33,311 bases of DNA from an uncultured Planctomycetota bacterium. GTDB taxonomy: Bacteria; Planctomycetota; Planctomycetia; Gemmatales; HRBIN36. The position numbers and the translations under genes were made by a program. Each line of letters begins with the position of its first letter. Positions within the stretch are counted from its first letter, which is position 1. Under the pieces are notes generated by a model that was given only the letters and a program-made list of their open reading frames with translations, was not told the DNA's origin and searched no databases. Shown piece after piece: positions 8,108 through 18,623 of this stretch. The DNA lies in NCBI GenBank assembly GCA_937944855.1, contig CALFAY010000050.1, positions 1 to 33,311 on the forward strand, in the 5' to 3' direction.

Positions 8108-9682
8108 ATGACCGACCCCTGGCACCCCCTGCCCTTGCCTCCTGAAGAACCGCCGCAACCTCCTGTGGTGGAGATTCCTGAGTGTCTGGCCGTAACCGAG
8201 GCCCCGATCGCAGTCCCGCTGCCGCCACCCGTGCTCGAGCCGGTGCGTCGCGGGGCGGCCTGGTTCGCCTGGCCGGTGATTCTGGCCGTCACCGCCTTCC
8301 TGGTCGCTGCCCCCCTGATCCTGGATCGCGGAGTCTCCGATCATCAGCAGATCGACCGCATCAGCGGCGTACTGATGCAATTCCAGACCCGTTACGCCCT
8401 GGGTGCCGGTGAACTCGTCAAAACCGCGGACCTGAAGGAATCGCTCCTGGGACAACTGCGGGAACTGGGCAAGGGTTCGGTGATTCAACGCCTGCGTTTC
8501 GCCATCGTGGCCGGAGAGTTTCAGGGACCGAATGCAGCCCTCGAGGAATTGAAGGCGCTGGAAGCGGATGCCGCCCAGCACGCTTACCAGTTTCGTCCCG
8601 AAGAGCAGCGCTTGCTCAGCAGCTTGACCAGTCTTTATCAACAGTACCGGGAGGGTCGGCTCGCGGCCCCCAGGCTCTCGGCGGAACAACGGGACGAACT
8701 GCGGTCGGCCCTGGGCTGGTTCGCGGAGTTGGCTCTTCATCCCCAGGGCGGACCCGAGGCCCAAGCCCGACAACAAATCCTGACCGGGGCCAAATGGACC
8801 TTCATCATCACCATCGTGGCCGTTGTCCTGGGCGCTTTAACCGCTCTGGCCGGAGCTGCCGGACTGTTCGTCCTGCTAATCCTGTTCGCCCTGGGCTGGC
8901 TGCGCGGCGGACTTCGGACCGGCTCGTTCCATCACGCGGTGTATGCGGAGACCTTTGCTCTGTACATGGTCCTGTTCGTGGTGTTGACACTGGCCGTCGA
9001 CTTCTCGCCGATCCCCCCGGAATACGAGCTGTTCGCGGTGGGAATGACCATATTGGCCAGCCTGGTCGTACTGATCTGGCCTGTGGTGCGGGGCGTCCCG
9101 TGGAAAGTGGTTCGAAGCGACATCGGCTTGACCTGGGGCCGCCGACCGTGGGCGGAACCGTTCGTCGGTCTCGGCTGTTACGCGATGGGACTGCCGATGC
9201 TGGTCGTGGGCGTGATCCTGACTTTCGTCCTGATGGGCTTGCAACAGATGATTCAGACAACTTTATTCGGTCCACAGCCGGACAATCCCTTCGATCCCCG
9301 ACTGAGTTCGCCGACTCACCCGGTCCTCGAATACCTGGCCGGCGGCAGCTGGTGGGCACGATTGCAGGTGTTGTTCGTGGCCGCGGTCTGTGCTCCCCTC
9401 GTCGAGGAAATCATGTTTCGCGGCGTGTTTTATCGGCACGTCCGGGAGGCGACGCGCGAACTGGGACCGATCTTCAGTTTTGTGGTCAGCATGGTGGTCG
9501 TCAGTTTCATCTTCGCCATCATCCATCCCCAGGGATGGGTGGCGACGCCGGCCCTGATGGCCTTGGCCTTCGCCTTCACCATCGCCCGAGAATGGCGGAA
9601 TTCCGTTGTCCCCGGGATCTTCGCCCACGCCCTCAACAACGGTCTGCTGATGTTGATGGTGATTCTGGCCACCAGCGGATAG
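8108..9682 (+). CDS. CPBP family intramembrane metal/glutamic protease
   Basis: 524 residues from the ATG at 8108; AGGTG at 8097-8101 is its ribosome binding site, so the in-frame GTG at 8099 is unlikely to be used. The N-terminal 50 residues are Pro-rich and cytoplasmic-looking, followed by a membrane segment (AAWFAWPVILAVTAFLVAAPLIL) and a soluble region of about 140 residues. About eight membrane segments follow. The C-terminal half has the CPBP (CAAX protease/Abi) signature: E433-E434-xxx-R438 (EEIMFRG), a His at 473 in FAIIHPQG, and H507-ALNN. These residues form the intramembrane active site in this family, to which Rce1 belongs. The family cleaves prenylated or membrane peptides and can serve regulated proteolysis. 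It lies directly upstream of a sigma factor and its presumed membrane anti-sigma partner, a suggestive setting. Confidence 0.85.
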   Translation: MTDPWHPLPLPPEEPPQPPVVEIPECLAVTEAPIAVPLPPPVLEPVRRGAAWFAWPVILAVTAFLVAAPLILDRGVSDHQQIDRISGVLMQFQTRYALGAGELVKTADLKESLLGQLRELGKGSVIQRLRFAIVAGEFQGPNAALEELKALEADAAQHAYQFRPEEQRLLSSLTSLYQQYREGRLAAPRLSAEQRDELRSALGWFAELALHPQGGPEAQARQQILTGAKWTFIITIVAVVLGALTALAGAAGLFVLLILFALGWLRGGLRTGSFHHAVYAETFALYMVLFVVLTLAVDFSPIPPEYELFAVGMTILASLVVLIWPVVRGVPWKVVRSDIGLTWGRRPWAEPFVGLGCYAMGLPMLVVGVILTFVLMGLQQMIQTTLFGPQPDNPFDPRLSSPTHPVLEYLAGGSWWARLQVLFVAAVCAPLVEEIMFRGVFYRHVREATRELGPIFSFVVSMVVVSFIFAIIHPQGWVATPALMALAFAFTIAREWRNSVVPGIFAHALNNGLLMLMVILATSG

Positions 9683-9784
9683 GCTTCGCCGGTGAAGAGA
9701 CCGAGCGGCGCTTGGAGAATCCGTTCAACGAAAATGCCAGGCGGCGCATAGATGCTTGTGGAAAGCTGATGTCGGATCCTCGCC

Positions 9785-10345
9785 ATGACTGCACCGGATG
9801 AGCCGGACGAGAAGCTCATGATGCACACGGTCCGTGGAAACCACGAAAGCATGGAAGCCCTGCTTCGCCGCCATGCCACGCCGTTGCTGAACTTCCTGCG
9901 TCGCCTGGTCGGCGATCTCAGCCTGGCTGAAGAGCTGTTCCAGGAGGTCTTCCTGGCCGTGTGGGCCAGGCGCTCCACCTATCGGTATCCTCGTCCTTTC
10001 AAGCCTTGGCTGTATGCCATCGCCGTGAACAAAGTCCGGCAACACCGCCGCCGCAAGCACTTGGACGCCGTCTCGCTGACCGCTGCGGAGGCCAGCAGCG
10101 TGAACGCAACATCCGCCAAGGAACCGCTCCAGGCCGCAGTGGACGCCGAGCACGCCGCCCTGATCGCTCAGGCCGTCGCTCGACTGCCGCTGCAACAGCG
10201 GACGGTCCTGGTGCTTCGCTTCTGGGACGGCATGTCTTACCGCGAAATCGCCGAAGTCACGGGGAACGAAGAGGGTACGGTACGTTCCCACATGCATCAC
10301 GGCCTGGCGGCCATCCGCCACGCTCTCGGTCCGCGGCTGGCGTAG
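9785..10345 (+). CDS. ECF-type RNA polymerase sigma factor
   Basis: 186 residues, the usual size for an extracytoplasmic-function sigma factor. Region 2 is seen in ALLRRHATPLLNFLRRLVGD through EELFQEVFLAVWARRSTYRY, and region 4 in LPLQQRTVLVLRFWDGMSY with the helix-turn-helix REIAEVTGNEEGTVRSHMHHGLAAI. It would direct RNA polymerase to a small regulon. The gene starts 102 bases after the CPBP protease and ends 79 bases before the anti-sigma-like/A2M gene, so the latter is the natural candidate for its regulator. No strong ribosome binding site precedes the first ATG; a start at a later Met (residue 12) is possible. Confidence 0.9.
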   Translation: MTAPDEPDEKLMMHTVRGNHESMEALLRRHATPLLNFLRRLVGDLSLAEELFQEVFLAVWARRSTYRYPRPFKPWLYAIAVNKVRQHRRRKHLDAVSLTAAEASSVNATSAKEPLQAAVDAEHAALIAQAVARLPLQQRTVLVLRFWDGMSYREIAEVTGNEEGTVRSHMHHGLAAIRHALGPRLA

Positions 10346-10424
10346 CGATCCGACTCGACATTCCGCAAGAATGCGAACTGACCGATGGCAAGTCATGTCC
10401 CCGCGACGGGACGGAGGATGAATC

Positions 10425-13400
10425 ATGTCCGACCCCCGACTGACCGATGCCGATTACGAACGCATCGACGCCTACTTGCACGACCTCATGTCTCTGGGTG
10501 AAGCGGAGCAGTTTGAGCGCGACTGCGAGGCAAACCCGGAATTGAAAGCTGCTCTGGGCAGGGCGGCTCAGCGTCTCGAAAGCGTGCAGCGTTTGCCGGG
10601 GTGCGAAGCGTCCGAGGAACTGATTCAAACCACCCTGGCGAGGGTGCGTCGCCGCAACACCACCCGTCTGCGTTGGTTCGCTTATTACTGCTTCGGCACC
10701 GGCGGTCTGGCCGCTGCCGCCGCCGTCGCCCTTGTTGTTCTGGGTCTGTACTACGCGAACCTGACCCCGACGCCGTGGAACCTCGAAGTGCTGGGCCAAC
10801 GGTCCGGGATACCCGGCTCGACGGCATCGTTGCGGGTGCGGCTCGTGAATGAGCAGACCGGAACTGCGGCCAGCGGCATCCCAGTCGCCTTGTACCTTGT
10901 TGACCCGCAGAAGCGTGCCGAGGCCGTCAAACTGGCCGAGTTCGTCACCGACCAGCACGGCACCGGCCGACCTGATTTTCGCTGGCCTGAATGGAGCGAC
11001 GGCGAATACCAACTTCAGATCGTCGCCCAGACACCGACCCGGCCGGAGCAGATTTCCGAGACGGTCCAGCTGAAGCGGGAATGGAAGCTCATGCTCAGCA
11101 CGGACAAGCCGGTCTATCAGCCGGGCCAGACCATCCACATGCGGGCGCTGGCCCTGCGTCGGCCCGATCTGCGGCCGGAAACGGGGCGGCCGACGGTCTT
11201 CCGCGTCACCGATCCCAAGGGCAATGTGATCTTCAAGCGCACCGACGTCACCAGCCGCTTCGGCATCGTCTCGGCTGATTGCGAACTCGCCAACGAAATC
11301 CTCCTGGGAACCTACCGCATCACCTGCGAGGTCGGCAACACCGTCAGCGAAACCACCGTGGAAGTCGCCCGCTACACGCTTCCCAAGTTCAAAGTCGAGA
11401 TCGACGTCAACGAACCCTACTACCAGCCGGGAGCCAAGGTCCGCGGCACCGTCTTCGCCAACTACTTCTACGGCAAGGCCGTCACCGGATCCGCCGAGAT
11501 CGAAGTGCTGACTCAGGAAATCCGCCCGACGACACTGAAGCGCTTCGAGGTGCGGATGAATCGGCAGGGCGAAGCGAGGTTCGAGTTCACGCTGCCGGAC
11601 AAGCTCATCGGCACCGAAACCGAGTCCGGCGATGCCCGCATCGAGATCGTCGCTCGGGTCACCGACACGGCGGGACAATCGCAGGAGCGCCGCCTTACGC
11701 GGATTGTCACCGCCCAGCCCCTGCGGCTGATGCTTCTGCCCGAAAGCGGCGTGCTGGTCCAGGGCGTGCCCAATCGCATCTATGCCTATGCGACCTACGT
11801 TCAGGGGCGTCCTGCTGCGGGTTGTCGGCTCAAGGTCCGCGATCTTTCCGAGGAGATCACGACCAACGATCTGGGAATCGCGGTGTTCGAGATGACTCCG
11901 CATCAGGCAACGGTCGAAATCACCGTCACTGCCGTGGACCGCAACGGCCTGACCGCCAGCCGCTCGCAGGTTCTGATCTGCGGGCAGTTGCCGGATCGGG
12001 ATTTCCTCATTCGCACCGATAAGGCCGTGTACGTGGGCGGCGAAACCCTGCGTCTGACCGTCCTCGGAGCTGGGGTCGAGCCAGTGTTCGTGGACCTGAT
12101 CCGCGACGGCCAGACCATCCTGACGACCACGGTCGAGATGCGGGATGGCAGAGGGGAGTATGAGTTCGATCTCCCGGCCGACCTGTTCGGCAACGTGGAC
12201 ATTGTCGCCTACCGCTTCGGCGATGCCGGCCTGGCCGTTCGTAAGAGCCGTTCCATCTTCGTCAAGCAGGCCCAGGAACTGAAAATCGCCACGGTCATCA
12301 ACCAGGAGGAATTCCGCCCCGGTCAGCGGGCCTCCCTCGGTTTCGAGATCACCGACGCCGAGGGCAAGCCCGTTGCAGGGGCGATCAGCCTCGCCATCGT
12401 GGACGAAGCGGTGTTCAGCGTATTGAGCCAGGCGCCCGGAATGGAAAAGACTTTCTTCACGCTGGAGCAGGACCGCCTCAAGCCCATCTATGCCATCTAT
12501 GATTGGCATCCGGACCACCCCGGACGCAACCGCGGCAGAGACTGGATTGACTTTGAGCTGGCCCTGTTCTCCCGACTGGGCGGGGGAGGCATGGGCAGCG
12601 AAGCGACCCCGCAGGCACCACGCGACCGCACCATGCCCGCCGCTTCCGGTCCGAACCTCGATGCGGTTTATTCGTTGCGAGAGGCCAGCTATCCGGCGAA
12701 GCAGACGGAAATCGCGGAAATCCGCAGGAAAGGCCAGGATCGCCTGTTCACGCTGTGGGCGGCTTACTACGCGGGGCTTGCTCTGATTCTGTACGTGGCC
12801 CTGTGGCTGTTCGTCCGGCCGATGTGGGTCGTGTTCGTCATTAACGGGGTCTTGCTGCTGGTGGGTTGCGTCGGCGGCCTGCTCGTGCTCTCACTGGTGC
12901 TCATGCCCGGGTGCATGGCCAGGAACCGACTCGAACTCCCGGCAGCTCTCGCGATGAAGTCCGCTCCCGTGAGGGATGCTCCACAGCCCAGACCGGAAGA
13001 CCGAAACAATGGTTTCGGCCAGGATAGTTCCGCGGGAACGATCCGCGTGCGGGAATACTTTCCAGAAACGCTGCTGTGGCGGCCGCAAATCATCACCGAC
13101 GACAACGGCTTCGCTCAGATCGAGGTAAACCTGGCCGATTCGATCACGACCTGGCGGCTGACTGCCGGAGCCGTAACGGGTGACGGCCGACTCGGCGGCT
13201 TGCAAACCAGCGTCCGCGTTTTCCAGCCGTTCTTCGTGGACCTCAACTTGCCGACCACGTTGACGCGGGGAGACGAGGTGAGCATTCCCGTCGTCGTCAG
13301 CAACTATCTCAATCAAGAGCAACAGGTCGAAATCCGCCTCGAACTTCAGCCGTGGTTCGAGTTGGTCGAAGGGGAGGCCGAGCAGACGCTGCGGCTGGAA

Positions 13401-15170
13401 CCCAACCAAGTCTTCTCGCGGTCATATCGCCTCAAAGTGAAGCAAGTCGGTCGGCACACGCTCCAGGTGACGGCCAAGAGCCGCTTCGTCGCCGACGCCG
13501 TCAAACGCCCCATCGAAGTCGTACCCGACGGCGTACCTGTGGAGCAGGTCGTCAACGGCAATCTGCAACAACCTGTTTCCGCCGATCTCCACCTGCCTGC
13601 TGACGCCGTCGAAGGCAGTGGGAAACTCTTGGTCAAAATCTACCCGACGGCTTTCAGCCAGTTGATCGACGGTCTGGAAGGCATCTTCCAGCAGCCTTAC
13701 GGCTGTTTCGAGCAGACTTCGTCCACGACCTATCCAAATGTGCTTGCCCTGAGCTATCTGCGCAAGAACCGGCAATCGTTGCCGCACATCGAAGCCAAGG
13801 CCCGGCAGTACATCCATCTCGGCTATCAACGTCTGCTCGGTTTCGAGGTCCCGGGCGGGGGCTTCGACTGGTTCGGCAATCCCCCGGCCAAGCTCGTCCT
13901 GACGGCCTACGGGTTGATGGAATTTCAGGACATGGCCGAGGTGCATGACGTGGACCCGAACCTGATCGCACGCACCCGCGCCTGGCTGCTGCGGAAGCGG
14001 AATCCGGACGGTTCCTGGACGCCAGAAGCGCACAAACTCCATACCGGCGATCCGGCGGCCGCCCGCGAGCCGGACCTGGAGCGGTATTTGACGACGGCCT
14101 ACATCGCCTGGGCTGTCTTCGGCTCCGGCAAGCGGGAAGCCACGGAAGAATCGGCACCGACGCGACGCTATCTGCTGGCGCGCCAGCCGCACGAGTTCGA
14201 GGACGCCTACGTCCTGGCTCTGGCCTGCAACGCGATGCTCGCCTGTCGAACTCCAGAGACCGAACTGCATCCGTACCTGGAACGCCTCGATGCCCTCAAG
14301 AAGACCGATGGCGAAGGCCAGTTGGTCTGGTGGACGCAGGACGCTCGGCTGCGGACCCTGTTCCTGGCTCAGGGCGACAATGGCTCGATTGAAGCGACGG
14401 CCCTGGCCTTGCTCGCCCTGATCGAGAGCGGCAAGTTTCCGGCCAGCGTTCGCGGCGGACTGACCTGGCTGACGCAGCAGCGAGACCCCAGCGGCACCTT
14501 TGGCACGACGCAGGGAACGGTGCTGGCCCTGAAGGCCCTGCTTGCCGGGACGGGTAAACCGCTCGGCGACGGTCAGGCGCGGCGCATCGAGATCGTCCTC
14601 GGCGAGCAGCGTCAGGAACTGGTCATTCCTGCGGATCAGAATGAAGTAATGCAACAGATTGACCTGTCGGGCCGCCTGGAACGCGGACGCAATACGCTGC
14701 GGATCGCGGAGACGACCGGCGCCGCTTCCAACTTCCAGATCGTCTTCCGCCATCACATGCCCGACCCCGATCGGCCGCCGCCAGAGGAGCCGCTGACCAT
14801 CACGGTGGATTATGACAAGACCAATCTGGCCGTCGGCGATACGGTGCAAGTCGTCGCCCAGATCCGGAACAACCTTGACCGAGAGCTTCCGATGGTCATT
14901 CTCGATCTGCCGATTCCCGCCGGTTTCGCAGTCGTCTCCGAGGACTGGCAGGAGATGGTGCGTCAGGGGCAGATCGAGAAGTTCCAGGCCCATCCGCGCA
15001 GCGTCGTGGTCTATCTGCGCGATCTTCCTCCCAAACGCGAGCTTCGACTGCGTTACCAGTTGCAGGCCACGATGCCCGTCAAGGTCACGGTGCCGGGCGC
15101 GCGGGTGTACGAGTACTACAATGCCGATCGCCAGGGCCGAAGCCGACCACTGACGGTCGAGGTGCAGTGA
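10425..15170 (+). CDS. Membrane alpha-2-macroglobulin with anti-sigma-like N-terminal domain
   Basis: 1581 residues; GGAGG at 10413-10417 sets the start. Residues 1-75 look like the cytoplasmic domain of an anti-sigma factor without zinc ligands: acidic and helical, with YERIDAYLHDLMSLGEAEQF and a following NPELKAALGRA. Membrane helix 1 spans about 84-110. The large outer part has MG-type beta domains (for example KLMLSTDKPVYQPGQTIHMR and KFKVEIDVNEPYYQPGAKV). Two more hydrophobic helices lie at about 776-830, then a low-complexity stretch that could be the bait region, then YFPETLLWRPQI (from 878). The thioester motif GCFEQ is intact (Cys1094, Gln1097), followed by the helical thioester domain and a final receptor-binding-like domain. 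Bacterial A2Ms trap proteases after bait cleavage. Here the trap would also be the outer part of an anti-sigma factor for the adjacent ECF sigma factor; that link is inference. Confidence 0.85.
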   Translation: MSDPRLTDADYERIDAYLHDLMSLGEAEQFERDCEANPELKAALGRAAQRLESVQRLPGCEASEELIQTTLARVRRRNTTRLRWFAYYCFGTGGLAAAAAVALVVLGLYYANLTPTPWNLEVLGQRSGIPGSTASLRVRLVNEQTGTAASGIPVALYLVDPQKRAEAVKLAEFVTDQHGTGRPDFRWPEWSDGEYQLQIVAQTPTRPEQISETVQLKREWKLMLSTDKPVYQPGQTIHMRALALRRPDLRPETGRPTVFRVTDPKGNVIFKRTDVTSRFGIVSADCELANEILLGTYRITCEVGNTVSETTVEVARYTLPKFKVEIDVNEPYYQPGAKVRGTVFANYFYGKAVTGSAEIEVLTQEIRPTTLKRFEVRMNRQGEARFEFTLPDKLIGTETESGDARIEIVARVTDTAGQSQERRLTRIVTAQPLRLMLLPESGVLVQGVPNRIYAYATYVQGRPAAGCRLKVRDLSEEITTNDLGIAVFEMTPHQATVEITVTAVDRNGLTASRSQVLICGQLPDRDFLIRTDKAVYVGGETLRLTVLGAGVEPVFVDLIRDGQTILTTTVEMRDGRGEYEFDLPADLFGNVDIVAYRFGDAGLAVRKSRSIFVKQAQELKIATVINQEEFRPGQRASLGFEITDAEGKPVAGAISLAIVDEAVFSVLSQAPGMEKTFFTLEQDRLKPIYAIYDWHPDHPGRNRGRDWIDFELALFSRLGGGGMGSEATPQAPRDRTMPAASGPNLDAVYSLREASYPAKQTEIAEIRRKGQDRLFTLWAAYYAGLALILYVALWLFVRPMWVVFVINGVLLLVGCVGGLLVLSLVLMPGCMARNRLELPAALAMKSAPVRDAPQPRPEDRNNGFGQDSSAGTIRVREYFPETLLWRPQIITDDNGFAQIEVNLADSITTWRLTAGAVTGDGRLGGLQTSVRVFQPFFVDLNLPTTLTRGDEVSIPVVVSNYLNQEQQVEIRLELQPWFELVEGEAEQTLRLEPNQVFSRSYRLKVKQVGRHTLQVTAKSRFVADAVKRPIEVVPDGVPVEQVVNGNLQQPVSADLHLPADAVEGSGKLLVKIYPTAFSQLIDGLEGIFQQPYGCFEQTSSTTYPNVLALSYLRKNRQSLPHIEAKARQYIHLGYQRLLGFEVPGGGFDWFGNPPAKLVLTAYGLMEFQDMAEVHDVDPNLIARTRAWLLRKRNPDGSWTPEAHKLHTGDPAAAREPDLERYLTTAYIAWAVFGSGKREATEESAPTRRYLLARQPHEFEDAYVLALACNAMLACRTPETELHPYLERLDALKKTDGEGQLVWWTQDARLRTLFLAQGDNGSIEATALALLALIESGKFPASVRGGLTWLTQQRDPSGTFGTTQGTVLALKALLAGTGKPLGDGQARRIEIVLGEQRQELVIPADQNEVMQQIDLSGRLERGRNTLRIAETTGAASNFQIVFRHHMPDPDRPPPEEPLTITVDYDKTNLAVGDTVQVVAQIRNNLDRELPMVILDLPIPAGFAVVSEDWQEMVRQGQIEKFQAHPRSVVVYLRDLPPKRELRLRYQLQATMPVKVTVPGARVYEYYNADRQGRSRPLTVEVQ

Positions 15171-15178
15171 CCGGTGAC

Positions 15179-15198
15179 CGGAGGGCTGACACCCTCCG
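15179..15198. terminator. Hairpin between convergent A2M and nfo genes
   Basis: CGGAGGG (15179-15185) and CCCTCCG (15192-15198) form a perfect 7-base stem with loop CTGACA. It lies eight bases after the A2M stop and about 40 bases beyond the nfo stop on the other strand, so it may serve both directions. No T-tract is present. Confidence 0.5.
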
Positions 15199-15240
15199 CT
15201 CGCCGTTGTAAATGGCTGCCGCGCCGTGCCTGGCGAAGTG

Positions 15241-16158
15241 TCACTGCTGGAGCAGACCGCGAAGCGTTCGGAGATTGATTTCGTCCAGGTCCTTGCCGTT
15301 TTCCGTGCCCTTGGGAGTCTCCAGCAGCATCGGATGCTTGCGGAAACGGGGATCGTTGAGCAGGAGACGGAACGGCTCCAGGCCCAGGTGTCCGCGGCCG
15401 ATGTGGGCGTGCCGGTCCACCCGGCTGCCGAGCGGCTTCGCACTGTCGTTGAGGTGAAAGGCGGCGATTCGTTTCACGCCGATGGTTTCGTCGAACTGCC
15501 GCAGCGTCTCTCGATAGGCTTTCACGGGCGCGAGTGGATAGCCGGCGGCGAAGACGTGGCAGGTGTCGAAGCAGACGCCCAAGCGTTCCGGCTCGCGGAC
15601 TCGGCTCAGAATCTCGGCCAGATGCTCGAAGCGGTGGCCGATGCTCGCGCCTTGCCCGGCGGTCGTTTCTAACAGAATCTTCACCCGATGCCGGGGGCAG
15701 CGTTGCCACACCTCGTCCAGAGCTTCGGCGATCCGAGCAATGCCGTCCTTGTCGTCATCGGACGAGGCCGTTCCCGGGTGCATCACCAGGGCCGACAGGG
15801 CCAAGGCTTCCGCCCGTTCCACCTCGACCACCAGGGCTTCGATGGACCGTCGCCGCAGGCGAGGATCGGCCGAGGCGACGTTGATGAGGTAGCTGTTGTG
15901 GGCGATCGCACAGCGGACCTTGGAATGCCTGCGGGCTTCATGGAAGGCGGCGACGGCATCGGGATCCAGCGGCTTAGCGTGCCAAGCCGCGGTTTCCGCT
16001 TTTTGCGAGGACCCGGAGCGGGCCGATCCGGCGGCGACGACCCACTGCGTCGGGCTGTGGGTGAAAATCTGTACGGCTTCCATGCCCAAGGCATCGGCGG
16101 CTTCAATCGCTTTGTGGAACCCGCCGGCGACGGAAAGATGCGCGCCGAGCAGAGGCAT
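15241..16158 (-). CDS. nfo: Deoxyribonuclease IV (AP endonuclease)
   Basis: 305 residues (E. coli Nfo has 285). It is predicted to cut the DNA backbone 5' of abasic sites in base excision repair, using three zinc ions. All nine metal ligands of the family can be located: His87, His127, Glu164, Asp198, His201, His235, Asp248, His250 and Glu280, in AHNSY, MHPGT, LLETTAGQG, CFDTCHVFAAG, AFHLNDS, DRHAHIG and LLETPKG. The N-terminus GAHLSVAGG is typical. The gene starts 49 bases after atpD on the same strand and is probably co-transcribed with the ATP synthase genes, at the place where atpC normally lies. Only a weak distant GGGAAG precedes the ATG. Confidence 0.95.
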   Translation of the reverse strand: MPLLGAHLSVAGGFHKAIEAADALGMEAVQIFTHSPTQWVVAAGSARSGSSQKAETAAWHAKPLDPDAVAAFHEARRHSKVRCAIAHNSYLINVASADPRLRRRSIEALVVEVERAEALALSALVMHPGTASSDDDKDGIARIAEALDEVWQRCPRHRVKILLETTAGQGASIGHRFEHLAEILSRVREPERLGVCFDTCHVFAAGYPLAPVKAYRETLRQFDETIGVKRIAAFHLNDSAKPLGSRVDRHAHIGRGHLGLEPFRLLLNDPRFRKHPMLLETPKGTENGKDLDEINLRTLRGLLQQ

Positions 16159-16207
16159 GGGTTTCGTCGCTTCCCTGGACTGCGATGCTTCAGGCCTGCC
16201 AGGCTTG

Positions 16208-17680
<1,473 letters not shown>

Positions 17681-17685
17681 TCAAC

Positions 17686-18576
17686 TCATTCCAACGCCGC
17701 CGCGCCGCCGATGACTTCCGCGATTTCCTTGGTAATCTGGGCCTGTCGAGCACGGTTGTATTGCCGGGTGATCGCTTTCATCATGTCGGCGGCATTTTCG
17801 GTCGCCGCCTTCATGGCCACCCGGCGGGCGATCTGCTCGCTCACCGCCGCGTCGAGAAAACACTTGAACAGCCGCACCTTGAACGACCAGGGCAAGATTT
17901 CCTGAAGGATCTCCCGGGCGCTGGGCAGAAACTCGTACTGGACGCCGCTGTCACGCCGCGTCGGCGTCGCCGTCCCTGTCGGCAGGGTGGATTCCGAAGC
18001 CAGCGGCAGGAATGTCTCGGCCACCGCGGTCTGCCGCGAAGCGCTCAGGAACTTCATGTAGGCCACATCGACCCGGTCCACTTTTTCGTGAGCGTAAGAC
18101 TCGATGAAGCGTTCGGCGATCGGGTCCACCTGCTCGAAGGCCGGTTTATCCTCGAACTGCGTGTAGGTGAAGGCCGGCGTAATGCCTTGATAGCGGAAGA
18201 ACGCCATGCCGCGTTTGCCGGAGACGTGCAGTTCGATTTCGATGCCCGCCTGGCGGAATTCCTGATACCGCAGCATGGCCTGCCGCAGAATGGCCGCGTT
18301 GTAACCGCCGCACAGACCGCGGTTGGAGCACAGCACCAGCAGCACGGCCCGCTTGACCGAGTCGCGCTTCTTGAGCAAGGGATGCTCCAAGTTGACCGCC
18401 GAGATGCTGAGATCGGCGGCCAGCTCGGTGATCTTGCGGGTGAAGGCAGCCGCCTGCTGCGCGCGGACCATCGCCCGCTGAAAACGGGACGTGGCGATCA
18501 GTTCCATCGTCCGCGTGATCTTGTGGATGTTGCGGATCGCCTTGCGGCGCTTCAACAGGGCACGGGTCTTTGCCAT
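17686..18576 (-). CDS. atpG: F1 ATP synthase gamma subunit
   Basis: 296 residues from the ATG at 18576, chosen because AGGTGG lies about 8 bases upstream and the protein then begins MAKTRALLKRRKAIRNIHKITRTM, the usual gamma N-terminus; the longer frame from 18618 has no support. Gamma forms the rotating central stalk. The second family signature is at the C-terminus, in MKAATENAADMMKAITRQYNRARQAQITKEIAEVIGGAAAL. The middle has the expected LCSNRGLCGGYN. Longer by about ten residues than E. coli gamma, from a small loop around TLPTGTATPTRRDSG. Confidence 0.95.
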   Translation of the reverse strand: MAKTRALLKRRKAIRNIHKITRTMELIATSRFQRAMVRAQQAAAFTRKITELAADLSISAVNLEHPLLKKRDSVKRAVLLVLCSNRGLCGGYNAAILRQAMLRYQEFRQAGIEIELHVSGKRGMAFFRYQGITPAFTYTQFEDKPAFEQVDPIAERFIESYAHEKVDRVDVAYMKFLSASRQTAVAETFLPLASESTLPTGTATPTRRDSGVQYEFLPSAREILQEILPWSFKVRLFKCFLDAAVSEQIARRVAMKAATENAADMMKAITRQYNRARQAQITKEIAEVIGGAAALE

Positions 18577-18623
18577 GAGCCGTCCACCTTTGCCGTTGCC
18601 TTGACCACGCAGTCCCAATCCGC

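Noticed and set aside
10257..12518. 753-codon minus-strand frame opposite the A2M gene
   Set aside because: Antisense shadow of a gene with clear domain content; no motif of its own.
12895..12925. Lipobox-like LMPGC within the A2M
   Set aside because: It is internal, at the end of the third hydrophobic helix, and not near a protein N-terminus, so it is unlikely to be a signal peptidase II site.
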